A DNA stretch of 64,000 nt from Salinilacustrithrix sp003476595. GTDB lineage: Bacteria > Actinomycetota > Acidimicrobiia > Acidimicrobiales > Salinilacustritrichaceae. Below the pieces are notes generated by a model, which was given only the letters and a program-made list of their open reading frames with translations, did not search any database and had not been told where the DNA came from. Below, one piece after another: positions 16,577 to 24,940 of this stretch. The position numbers and the translations under genes were made by a program. Location of the stretch: contig CAXAUZ010000017.1 in NCBI GenBank assembly GCA_963972525.1, positions 1 through 64,000 of the forward strand, in the 5' to 3' direction. Numbering within the stretch: the stretch's first letter is position 1; the number at the start of each line of letters is the position of its first letter.

Positions 16577-16933
16577 TTGACGAGCACCGAGCTGGCCGTG
16601 CTCATGCCCGTGTTGTTGCTGGTCGTGTTGTTGCCGATGCAGTTCGCGCTGTGGTGGCACGCCAAGCAGGCCGCCGATTTCGCGGCCGAGGAAGGCGTCG
16701 AGGCCGCCCAGGTCGTCGGCGCCGACCCCGTCGCCGATGGCACCGCCGGCGCCCTCGCCGTCCTGTCCCAGGCCGGGAACCTCACCGACGTGTCCGTCTC
16801 GGTCACCCCGACCACTGACTCGGTGGTCGTCGAGGTCCGGGGCACGCTCGACTACTCGGTCATCGGGACCTACACGGTCACCGCCCGGGCCGAGGGCCCC
16901 CTCGAGCAGTTCGTCCCGGCGGACCAACGATGA
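16577..16933 (+). CDS. tadE-like: TadE-like pseudopilin
   Basis: About 118 residues from a TTG start after a GGGGGG ribosome site; the frame extends upstream through the pilin gene but only as an artefact. The first residues (LTSTELAVLMPVLLLVVLLP) form a prepilin-like helix with Glu at +5 after glycine. The following helix and beta-rich domain (LTDVSVSVTPTTDSVVVEVR) match TadE. Its stop overlaps the next ATG. Confidence 0.82.
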   Translation: MTSTELAVLMPVLLLVVLLPMQFALWWHAKQAADFAAEEGVEAAQVVGADPVADGTAGALAVLSQAGNLTDVSVSVTPTTDSVVVEVRGTLDYSVIGTYTVTARAEGPLEQFVPADQR

Positions 16934-17376
16934 CCAGCCCGGGGCAGATGCGCCGTCGGGGTTGTGGCGATGGGGGAGCGGTGACCTCGGAGATGGCCGT
17001 GGTCATGGTGGCGTTCCTGGCCGGGTTCTTGATGCTCGTCGTCTACGCCGGCCGGGTCGGCCAGGCCGGCAACGACGTCCGCTCCGCCGCGCACGAGGCC
17101 GCCCGGGCCGCGTCGCTCCAGGCCAGCCCGGCCCGGGCCGAAGACGCGGCACGGCAAACGGCGGCATCGAACCTGTCCACGTCGGGGGTGGCGTGCGCCG
17201 ATGGCCTGTCGGTGACCGCCGACACGTCGAACCTGGTGCCCGGGGGCACGGTGACGGTCACCGTGTCCTGCACGGCGTCGCTGGCCGATGTCGCGTCGCT
17301 CAACGTGCCCGGCTCGCGCACCTACACCGCATCCGCTACTGAAGTGGTCGATCTGTTCACGGAGGCCCGCGAATGA
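16930..17376 (+). CDS. TadE/TadF-like pseudopilin
   Basis: 148 residues. After GDGG comes AVTSEMAVVMVAFLAGFLML, with Glu at +5, then NDVRSAAHEAARAAS, a classic TadE-family helix, and a beta domain with two cysteines. It probably forms a heterodimer with the preceding TadE-like protein. Both start and stop overlap neighbours by four bases. Confidence 0.82.
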   Translation: MTSPGQMRRRGCGDGGAVTSEMAVVMVAFLAGFLMLVVYAGRVGQAGNDVRSAAHEAARAASLQASPARAEDAARQTAASNLSTSGVACADGLSVTADTSNLVPGGTVTVTVSCTASLADVASLNVPGSRTYTASATEVVDLFTEARE

Positions 17377-20300
17377 CCCGCGTCGTCCGGTTCGCCAAGG
17401 CGGCACTCGCCCTTGTCCTGCTCGGCGTACTCATCGTCGCCGCACCCGTGGTGCTTGCCAGCTTCGGGAACCCGATCGGCGCTGCCGTCGACACCTTCGC
17501 CGACCAGCTCGCATCGGATGCGACCCGTACCGAAGCGGTCCTGGTCGCAGTGCTCGCCACGGTCGGCTGGGTGTGCTGGGCGATGGTTCTCACTGCCTTG
17601 CTCACCGAAACCGTCGCCGCGGCGCGGGGGACGGTGGCCCGGCCGTTGCCGCTGCTGCCCGGCATCCAGCCGGCGGTCCGGGCTCTGCTCTCTGCGGTCA
17701 CGGTCGCGTCCACCGCCCTGCCCGCCGGCGCCTCGACATCACTCCCGCCCCCGCCCGCGCCCGTGCTCGCGGCGGTCGACGGGCACGACCTCGCCTCCCA
17801 GCACGCCGACCGCGAACCCGCCGCGGCACCGGCCGAGGCGGTGGCGCCGGCGGGGCCGGTGTACGTCGTGGAGCGGGGGGACACGTGGTGGTCGATCGCC
17901 GAGACCGTGCTCGGCTCCGGCACCCGCTGGGCCGAGGTGGTCGCCGCCAACGACGGCCACACCATGCCCGACGGCACCACCCTCACCGCGGACACGGCCC
18001 GGCCCCGCCCGGGATGGACGCTGGCCCTCCCGCCCGCCGCCGTCCTCCCACTCCAAACCCCACCCGAACCGGACCCACCCGCCGGGCAGGTCCATGTCGT
18101 CGAAGCCGGCGATTCGCTGTGGGACATCGCCCAGGGCTACATCGCCGACGACTCGAACCAGGCGGTCGCCGCCGCCGTCGACGTCATCGCCCGGGCGAAC
18201 AACCTCGCCGATCCCAACGTGATCTCGGTCGGCCAGCCCCTCGCCATCCCCAACACGATCACCGACCGCCACGACGGGCCGGCCGGCTCGGTGGTGGTCG
18301 AGCCCGGCGACACCTTGTGGGACCTGGCCGCCGAGCACCTCGGCGACGGGCACCGCTACCACGACATCGTCGACCTCAACGCCGGCCGGCCCCAGCCCGA
18401 CGGGCAGGCGCTCACCGACCCCAGCATCATCGAAGCCGGCTGGGTCCTCAATCTGCCCGACACCGCCACGCCACAGCCGACCGTCCCCCAACCAGTGCCA
18501 GCACCAGCCGAACCCGCCCCGGCCGACCCGGCCCCTGCGCCCCCACCCGCTGACTCCAGCTCGGAGGCGGCCGAGGCCGCGCCGGCCCCCGAGCCCGAAC
18601 CCGCACGGAACCCGACCCCGACGCCGTCGGCGCCCCGGTCGACCCTCCAGCCCGGGCCGTCACCCGCCAGCGAGGCGCCACCCACGTCCCCCGCCGACGA
18701 CGCGGCCGACGGTGTCGACGAGGAGGAGGGGGCGGTGTCGGTTCCCGTCGGGCTGCTCGGCGCCGGGCTGACCGCCGCCGGGGTTGTGGTCATGTTGGAA
18801 CGGCGCCGGCGGCTGCAACGCCAGCGCCGCCCCCGCGGCCACCTGCTGCCCGACCCGCCCCCCAAGCTGACCACCGCGGAGACCGACTTGCGTGCCGCCG
18901 CCCCGCCGTCGGCGCTGCAGCGGGTCATGGCGGCGCTGCAGGCAGCCGCCGCCGGATCCGGCATCGAAGGGCTCCCACCGGTCCGCTACGTCACCGTCGA
19001 CGACACCGAAATCAGCGTCGCGCTCGACCACGACTGCCCGGCCCCGCCCGGGTTCACCAACGCCACCCCGAACCGGTGGGTGACCACCGAATCCTTCGAC
19101 ACCCTCGCCGACCGCGCCGGCGGCACGGTCGACCCGCTGCCGCTGCTGTGCCCGATCGGCGCCACCCCCACCGGCCACCAGGTGCTCGTCGACCTCGAAC
19201 GACACGGCGCCATCACCGTCGCCGGCGACCCCGACGCAACCATCGGGCTGCTGCGCTCGGTGGCGCTGGCCATGGCCACCGTCCCCTGGACGGCCGCCCC
19301 GCAGCTCACCACCGTCGGCCTCACCGGCGACATCTGCGCCCTGCCCTGGGTGACCACCGCCGACACGCTCACCGACGCACTCGCTGCCCTCGACGCCCAC
19401 GCCGCGGAGGTCCTCGACGCCCTCCCCCACGCCGGTGCCACCCTCGCCCAAGCCCGGGCATCAGGGGCCACCCCCGACGCATGGAACCCCGCCGTCGTCG
19501 TCTCCGCCGAGCCGCCCTGGGAAACCCACCAGACCGCCCTCGCCGCCCGAGCCGCCAACGCCCCCGACGCCACCGCCGTGGTCGTCCCCGCCCCCGCCCA
19601 CGACACCCAGACCACGATCCTCCGGGTCGACGCCGAACGGCGGGTCACCTTCGACGGCCTCGACCTCGACGACGTGGTCGCATCATGCCTGTCAGACGAG
19701 GATCTGCGCGTGGTCGGTGACCTGCTGGCCGACGCCGAACGGACCGACACGACACCCACCCCCGAGCAGTACCGGCCGGTAGGCGTCCGGGCCTCGGAGC
19801 CGACGGGCGACGAGGCGTTCGGTGATGTCGACGTCCTCGTGCGGGTCATGGGCACCGTCACCGTCGAACGCGTCGACGGCGACCACGCCGGCGAGATCGA
19901 CTTCGGGCGCGGGAAGTCCCGGGAGGCGGTCGTGTTCATGGCCTGCCGTGACGACGGAGCCGGCGTCACCACCGAAGCTGTCGAGGCCGCCCTGTGGCCG
20001 GCCGGCGCCAACAGCCGGCGCACGTTCAACAACACGGTCACCGATGCTCGACGGTCACTCGGCCAGACACCTGACGGCGCCCGGTACCTGCCCGCCGCAT
20101 CCGACGGCCGGTATCGGATCTCCGAGCGGGTCAAGACCGACTTCGAGCTGTTCTGGGCGACCGTCGAGCAGGCAGAGAACACCGACGACGCCACCACCGC
20201 CGCCGGGCTGCTCGCCCAAGCCTTGTCCCTCGTCCGAGGCGAGCCGTTCACCGGCGTCGGCCTCGACTACGCCTGGACCGCGCCGACCCGCACCGCCGTC

Positions 20301-20612
20301 CAGACCGCCGTCATCGACGTCGCCGACGAGCTCGGCGAGATCCTCCTCGCCGCCGGCGACCTCCGAGGCGCCGAACGCGCCGCCCGCGCCGGGCTCACCG
20401 CCGCGCCAGGCGAGGAACGCCTCTACCGGCTCCTCATGCGAGCCGCCGCAGCATCAGGATCCCGACCAATGATCGACCGGATCTGGCGTGAACTGCGCGA
20501 CGTCCTCGCCGACCCCGACCACGGCATCGAACCAGAAGGCACCATGAGCGAAGAAACCATCCAGCTGTTCAACGAGCTCACGGGCGAACCGACCCGACGC
20601 CGCACCGCCTGA
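17373..20612 (+). CDS. Membrane protein with three LysM domains and an AfsR/BTAD-type regulatory domain
   Basis: 1,079 residues, last gene of the pilus operon. Predicted membrane helices lie near residues 8-32 and 55-80. LysM domains begin at about 163 (VYVVERGDTWWSIAETVLG), 239 (VHVVEAGDSLWDIAQ) and 306 (SVVVEPGDTLWDLAAEHLG). A Pro/Ala-rich stalk (367-450) and a third helix (about 456-476) lead to a region of unknown family. From about residue 820 comes a winged-helix segment (VRVMGTVTVERV ... SREAVVFMACR ... LWPAG ... RRSLGQ) and then a TPR-like BTAD region (925-1065). LysM should bind peptidoglycan, and the BTAD half should be cytoplasmic. This suggests a wall-sensing regulator or an organiser of the pilus. 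A 23-bp tandem duplication (20599-20644) spans the stop codon. Confidence 0.85.
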   Translation: MTRVVRFAKAALALVLLGVLIVAAPVVLASFGNPIGAAVDTFADQLASDATRTEAVLVAVLATVGWVCWAMVLTALLTETVAAARGTVARPLPLLPGIQPAVRALLSAVTVASTALPAGASTSLPPPPAPVLAAVDGHDLASQHADREPAAAPAEAVAPAGPVYVVERGDTWWSIAETVLGSGTRWAEVVAANDGHTMPDGTTLTADTARPRPGWTLALPPAAVLPLQTPPEPDPPAGQVHVVEAGDSLWDIAQGYIADDSNQAVAAAVDVIARANNLADPNVISVGQPLAIPNTITDRHDGPAGSVVVEPGDTLWDLAAEHLGDGHRYHDIVDLNAGRPQPDGQALTDPSIIEAGWVLNLPDTATPQPTVPQPVPAPAEPAPADPAPAPPPADSSSEAAEAAPAPEPEPARNPTPTPSAPRSTLQPGPSPASEAPPTSPADDAADGVDEEEGAVSVPVGLLGAGLTAAGVVVMLERRRRLQRQRRPRGHLLPDPPPKLTTAETDLRAAAPPSALQRVMAALQAAAAGSGIEGLPPVRYVTVDDTEISVALDHDCPAPPGFTNATPNRWVTTESFDTLADRAGGTVDPLPLLCPIGATPTGHQVLVDLERHGAITVAGDPDATIGLLRSVALAMATVPWTAAPQLTTVGLTGDICALPWVTTADTLTDALAALDAHAAEVLDALPHAGATLAQARASGATPDAWNPAVVVSAEPPWETHQTALAARAANAPDATAVVVPAPAHDTQTTILRVDAERRVTFDGLDLDDVVASCLSDEDLRVVGDLLADAERTDTTPTPEQYRPVGVRASEPTGDEAFGDVDVLVRVMGTVTVERVDGDHAGEIDFGRGKSREAVVFMACRDDGAGVTTEAVEAALWPAGANSRRTFNNTVTDARRSLGQTPDGARYLPAASDGRYRISERVKTDFELFWATVEQAENTDDATTAAGLLAQALSLVRGEPFTGVGLDYAWTAPTRTAVQTAVIDVADELGEILLAAGDLRGAERAARAGLTAAPGEERLYRLLMRAAAASGSRPMIDRIWRELRDVLADPDHGIEPEGTMSEETIQLFNELTGEPTRRRTA

Positions 20613-21025
20613 CCCCCGACCGCCGCACCGCCTGACCCCCGACCGCCCCGCCGGCCGCACCGACACGGACAACAAGGACCAAGCGAGGCCACCCAGCTGA
20701 AACCTCACCACGAGAGCGGCCCGGCCTACCGGCGCTGCGGGTAGGCCGGGCCTCGCATGACTGATAACGCCGGTTCTTCTGCGCGTATCGCTGTCCGGAA
20801 TCGACCGAGGCGAGCATCGATAGGGGCGCCGTCCCTCCATGGGCAACACCTCGAACCCGAGCCCACGCGATCGCCGGTGCTCCGTACTGTCGCCGTGTCC
20901 AGAACCGACCGGCCCGTGCGACGCTCGGGAGTGCAGGCGGATCCGGACGGATTGTCAGGATGGCGGCTCCACATGGCGGAGCCGACCGCGAGCGCATGTG
21001 CCGTCCCGCAGGCGGCTGCATCCGC
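20613..21025. other. Gap between the pilus operon and the HerA-like gene
   Basis: 413 bases between convergent genes. No frame is convincing and no clear terminator was found beyond short GC-rich repeats. The base composition drops slightly into the HerA-like gene. Confidence 0.45.
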
Positions 21026-23128
21026 CTACGCGTCTAGGCCAGCGCTGGCTGTCTGTTTCGTTTCGTCAAACTCTCGTCTAGCCAATATTGGGCGATCCGA
21101 GTTCAAGGCCTTCCCACTTACGACGAAGTCGAGGAATCGGAGATTGGGTACGGCCCTCACATACTCGGGGCTCAGGACGTTGGCCAGATAGCCGAGACTA
21201 GTTTGATCCACGAGACCGAAGACGAAGTACGTGTTGCACTGAGAGAGCACGGTCTTGGAAACCAGAGCGGTTCGCTGGGAAAGGAGTAGTAACCCCACCC
21301 CGTACTTCCGCCCTTGCAGCGCGATCTGACCGATTCGACTGACCACCCACTGGGTGTCGTAGTCGAATCCTGCCCCGCCGGTCTCGGGAACCGTGGTGTG
21401 GGCCTCTTCAAGCACGATCAAGATGCGTCTGGTCCTGCGGTGCCGCCGAGCCCACATCATCACTTCTGTAAGGAACATCTCAGTGGTTCGAAGGCTTGCC
21501 TTGGTGTTCGTGACTTCGGCGAGCTCGAAGATGGCAAGTTGTTGCTCGTCGCTTGAGAGAAATGCGTCGACTCGCTTCTGGACAGCGCCGTGGATCTCCT
21601 CCAGGAAGGACTTCAGTACCTTCTTCTCCGCGCCCGCTCCGTACGAACCGGTCTCCGCATCGAAGAGCTTCTCGTCAAGGGACGCTCCCTCTTCCTCAGT
21701 CAGCCCCAGTTTCAGCGGGTGTCGGTCGGACAGGCGCTGGAGATATTCGCCCGTGAGATCGACACATAGAACCTTGGCCCCGTCATCGAGCGCCTTGCGG
21801 ATCAGGTCGAGGGACAGCTCAGTCTTTCCGGTACCAGTGACACCAAGGATCGCCGAGTGGAATTCCATGAGGTCGTTCATGTTGACAGCGACCGGCAACT
21901 CAGTCCCCGGCACATTCCCGACCTTCAGGTCTCCGGCGCCGACGGCCTGTGCTCCGCCCGGTGTGGAAAGTGGTAGGAACACCGGCGAGTTCATCGGTGG
22001 CAGCCATGGGAACTTCGCGAACGTCTTCTCCGCAAAGGTTCCCAGTTGCAGCGCCGTAGCAATATGGGTGCCCCGTGGGTTGCGAACGAAGCTCTCCTCC
22101 GTGGTCTTCGCATCGAGCACCTGGTAGTAGACCGACGCTTCACCGATGCGGCAGAAGATGACCGTTCCCTCCTCAACTGTTCCGCCGCCAGTGAGTTCGA
22201 CGTTGATCGAGGCGATGCTTGAGCCCTCGACCACGAATCCCACGAGTTCGCTCGGTTGACCGCCGGCTGCGTCACTCATGAGCGTCTGCAGCGTGTCGGG
22301 TCGACTGTGATGTCGCACCGAGCCCGGTTCGAAGGGACGCCGTATGTCGGCGCCGGTGGCGTCTCCGACACAGAGTCCTGTGCCCAATACGTCGACTTCT
22401 TGGGTTTGAACGTACAGGGGGAGAACGAACTGATGGCCCCGCCCCGCGACGTGCGCGACGTGCAACTCCTGACTGACCCAGGTCTCCCGGCGTGATAGCC
22501 GGACTCGAAGGAGGTTCGGGTCGTCGACTCGCTGAATCCAGCCGACTGAGGCGCCGCCATCCTCGCGAGAGCTACTGGCGACAAGTAGTCCAAGCCGGAT
22601 CAGGAGTTCATGAGGCCGCACGACCATGAATCCAAGCCACAGCGCGATGAGCGCCAACTGCTCGGACGTCGATTCATAGAACGCGAAGATGCTGATGAGC
22701 GCCGGGCCAGCGAACAGAACTCCGCCTGTCGCAAGCTCTCCAGCAAGAAACATTGCACTGTCCTGCACTTGGTTCCGACCACGCTGGGGAGATGCGGAGC
22801 CGGCAGTCAGCGAGAGAATGACAATGATCACCCCATACGCAAGACAAGCGTTCCTCGCAACCTCGAGGGCATCTGGCGTGGCGGCTGGCAGGTCGATCGT
22901 CGCAACGATCAACACGGAACTGACCGCTGCGGCAAGGGCGTCTCTCGGCGGACGAAACCACGGGGCGGAGAGGAGACCGAGTGCCCAGGCGCCAACCGCA
23001 GAGATCAGCCAGACCGATTCTCCACCGACGATGTGCCAACCCCCGGTAATGGCGACGTGAACGACGTAGAAGGTCGCACAGTTCAGGGCGAAGGCTAAGA
23101 ACCGCCACTTCTGAGTCAGCTGAGCCAT
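21026..23128 (-). CDS. HerA/VirB4-type ATPase with an N-terminal membrane domain
   Basis: 700 residues from the ATG at 23128 (MAQLTQKW); no Shine-Dalgarno is visible. About five hydrophobic helices occupy residues 8-210 (for example FLAFALNCATFYVVHVAI, LIALWLGFMVVRPHEL). A beta-rich region resembling the HAS barrel follows (about 215-330). The motor then carries Walker A at about 427 (GVTGTGKTELS) and Walker B near 573 (RRILIVLEEAHTTVPE). QIALQGRKYGVGLLLLSQR is the typical HerA/FtsK sensor segment. Most HerA proteins are soluble, so the membrane domain is notable. Base composition is lower in GC than the surrounding element. It is divergent, by 65 bp, from a repeat protein, and the two probably form one accessory system. 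Confidence 0.85.
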   Translation of the reverse strand: MAQLTQKWRFLAFALNCATFYVVHVAITGGWHIVGGESVWLISAVGAWALGLLSAPWFRPPRDALAAAVSSVLIVATIDLPAATPDALEVARNACLAYGVIIVILSLTAGSASPQRGRNQVQDSAMFLAGELATGGVLFAGPALISIFAFYESTSEQLALIALWLGFMVVRPHELLIRLGLLVASSSREDGGASVGWIQRVDDPNLLRVRLSRRETWVSQELHVAHVAGRGHQFVLPLYVQTQEVDVLGTGLCVGDATGADIRRPFEPGSVRHHSRPDTLQTLMSDAAGGQPSELVGFVVEGSSIASINVELTGGGTVEEGTVIFCRIGEASVYYQVLDAKTTEESFVRNPRGTHIATALQLGTFAEKTFAKFPWLPPMNSPVFLPLSTPGGAQAVGAGDLKVGNVPGTELPVAVNMNDLMEFHSAILGVTGTGKTELSLDLIRKALDDGAKVLCVDLTGEYLQRLSDRHPLKLGLTEEEGASLDEKLFDAETGSYGAGAEKKVLKSFLEEIHGAVQKRVDAFLSSDEQQLAIFELAEVTNTKASLRTTEMFLTEVMMWARRHRRTRRILIVLEEAHTTVPETGGAGFDYDTQWVVSRIGQIALQGRKYGVGLLLLSQRTALVSKTVLSQCNTYFVFGLVDQTSLGYLANVLSPEYVRAVPNLRFLDFVVSGKALNSDRPILARREFDETKQTASAGLDA

Positions 23129-23193
23129 CGCAGGAGAGAGTACCGATTGCTGCGCTGGCGTGATAGAACGTGCGTTCGACGGAGGTGCACGAC

Positions 23194-23655
23194 ATGGAAC
23201 ACCCGACCATCCCTGGAATGAACGTCTGGCCCCGGAACCTGAGTACGTCTGTGGGCGGCGGGCTCTCCACGGCGCTCGGAGGGGGCATGTCGACTGCGCT
23301 TGGCGGAGGGATGTCGACCGCCCTGGGCGGGGGAATGTCGAGCGCACTTGGGGGCGGCATGTCGACCGCGCTCAACGGCGGTCTGTCGACCGCGCTGAAC
23401 GGTGGCCTGTCGTCCGCTCTGGGTGGGGGTCTCTCCACGGCACTGGGTGGGGGTCTCTCCACGGCACTCGGCGGAGGTCTGTCGAGCGCACTTGGCGGGG
23501 GCATGTCGACGGCCGCAGGTGACGTCTACATGAGCAACATCCCTCCCTGGCCAATCTTTCTGCGTGAGGTCGAGGCGCGCGGCCTTGCAGCGGAGGCATC
23601 GCTCATTCGTCAACACCTGCCGGAGTTCCTTTGGCCAGAGAATTTCCTCTCGTAG
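23194..23655 (+). CDS. Octapeptide-repeat protein divergent from the HerA-like gene
   Basis: 153 residues, ATG with GGAGG 8 bases upstream. A short N terminus (MEHPTIPGMNVWPRNLSTS) leads into eleven consecutive octapeptides, consensus [LV]-[GN]-G-G-[LM]-S-[TS]-A, at residues 20-107 (23251-23514). A hydrophilic C-terminal domain follows (PPWPIFLREVEARGLAAEAS ... LPEFLWPENFLS). The repeats use many different synonymous codons, so they are kept by selection on the protein and are not a fresh DNA expansion; two neighbouring units are nearly identical. No known family was recognised. The glycine-rich, small-residue period could form a glycine-zipper membrane assembly, a solenoid or an amyloid-like fibre; all are inferences. 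Confidence 0.8.
   Translation: MEHPTIPGMNVWPRNLSTSVGGGLSTALGGGMSTALGGGMSTALGGGMSSALGGGMSTALNGGLSTALNGGLSSALGGGLSTALGGGLSTALGGGLSSALGGGMSTAAGDVYMSNIPPWPIFLREVEARGLAAEASLIRQHLPEFLWPENFLS
23251..23514 (+). repeat. Eleven tandem 24-bp coding repeats
   Basis: Each unit encodes [LV]-[GN]-G-G-[LM]-S-[TS]-A in one frame. Third-codon positions differ widely between units, while the amino-acid pattern is almost fixed. Confidence 0.9.
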
Positions 23656-23808
23656 TCCACCGAAGGGCTGATCACTCGTGAGAAGAAGTGGAACGAGGTT
23701 GGAGGCCAGCTCCACCAATCTTTGGGTGCACTCGCCTACACGGTTACCTGCACGCGAGACACGATGGAGCAGCACTCCCTTCCCTACATATCGCCCGCTC
23801 CGATCGTC
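23656..23808. other. Short spacer left of the insertion sequence
   Basis: 153 bases between the repeat protein gene and the ISL3 target duplication. No gene or clear terminator seen. Confidence 0.4.
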
Positions 23809-23816
23809 TGATTAGT
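23809..23816. repeat. Left 8-bp target-site duplication of the ISL3 element
   Basis: TGATTAGT lies directly outside the left inverted repeat and again at 28381-28388 outside the right one. Eight-base duplications are typical of ISL3-family insertion. Confidence 0.9.
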
Positions 23817-23935
23817 GGCGCTTCGGATCTGAGCGGGGTCTGATGGCAGCGGTGGCGTAGAGGGGTCCACCGGGCGCGGCACAGGGGCTCCAAGAATCGG
23901 CGGTCTCCTACAACTGCCAACGCCCCGGAGCCCCT

Positions 23936-24918
23936 GTGGAGACCAACGCTACGCGCATGTGCGAGCTGCTTGTCGGCTTGCCTGATGTCAACGTCCTGGG
24001 CGTTGATGACCGCCCTGACGAGCCGATCGTCGTGCACATCGAAGCCCGGCGAGGACCGGCGTGGTGCCGCTCCTGCGGGGTGCGCGCTCGGGTCAAGGAC
24101 CGGCCCTGGGTGGAGCTGGTCGACTTGCCGTGCTTCGGGCGCCCGTCCCGGCTGGTGTGGCGCAAGCACCGCTGGTACTGCCCCGAACCGGCCTGCCCGG
24201 CGGGGTCGTGGACGATCGTCGACACTCGCATCGCGCCGCCAAGGATGGCGCTGACGGATCGGGCCGGCCGCTGGGTCGTCAAGCAGGTCGGCGATCTCGG
24301 GCGCACGGTGAACGAGATCGCCGTCGAACTGGGCTGTGACTGGCGCACCGTCAACGACGCCGTCCTCGCCTACGGCGAAGCGCTCCTCGAGGCCGACACC
24401 GAACGAGTCGGTGCTGTCGACGCGCTCGGCTTGGATGAGACGCTGTTCAACCGGACCGGCGAGTGGCATGTCCAGCAGTGGTGCACCTCGGTCGTCGACG
24501 TCGGCGGACCCGGACGCACCGCGAAGCTGATCGACATCGTCGAAGGCCGCTCGGCGATCAAGACGCTCGAGTGGCTCGACGAGCAGCCCGAAGCCTGGAA
24601 GCAGACCATCCGTTGGGGGGTGCTCGACATGTCGGGCCCCTACCGCAAGGTCTTCAACGAAGGCCTGGGGCATGCCCGCCAGGTCGCCGATCCGTTCCAC
24701 CTCACCAAGTTGGCCAACGACAAGCTGGACGAGTGCCGACGCCGGGTGCAGAACGAGACCCTCGGTCATCGGGGCCGCAAGGCCGATCCGCTCTACCGCG
24801 CACGGCGGCTCTTGACGAAGGCCCACGAACGGCTCGACGACCGCGGCGACGCCAAGCTGCGCGGGCTGCTCGAAGCTGGCGATCCCAAGGGCGAGGTCCG
24901 CACGGCGTGGCACGCGAA
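23936..24918 (+). pseudogene. ISL3-family transposase, 5' part (disrupted)
   Basis: Starts at a GTG (METNATRM). Visible parts are an N-terminal zinc ribbon (CRSCGVRARVK ... RKHRWYCPEPACP), an HTH (GRTVNEIAVELGCDWRTVND), and two acidic residues of the DDE site (VDALGLDETLF; WGVLDMSGPYRKVF) followed by ARQVADPFHLTKLAND. The frame is intact until HAN at about 24918, where the Tn554-like element enters. The missing C terminus, including the last catalytic Glu, lies at 28033-28358. Confidence 0.92.
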
Positions 24919-24940
24919 TTATCCGGCCCTCGGGGTCCCG

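Noticed and set aside
20599..20644. 23-bp tandem duplication at the end of the LysM/BTAD gene as a regulatory element
   Set aside because: It is a simple duplication spanning the stop codon; nothing suggests a binding site.
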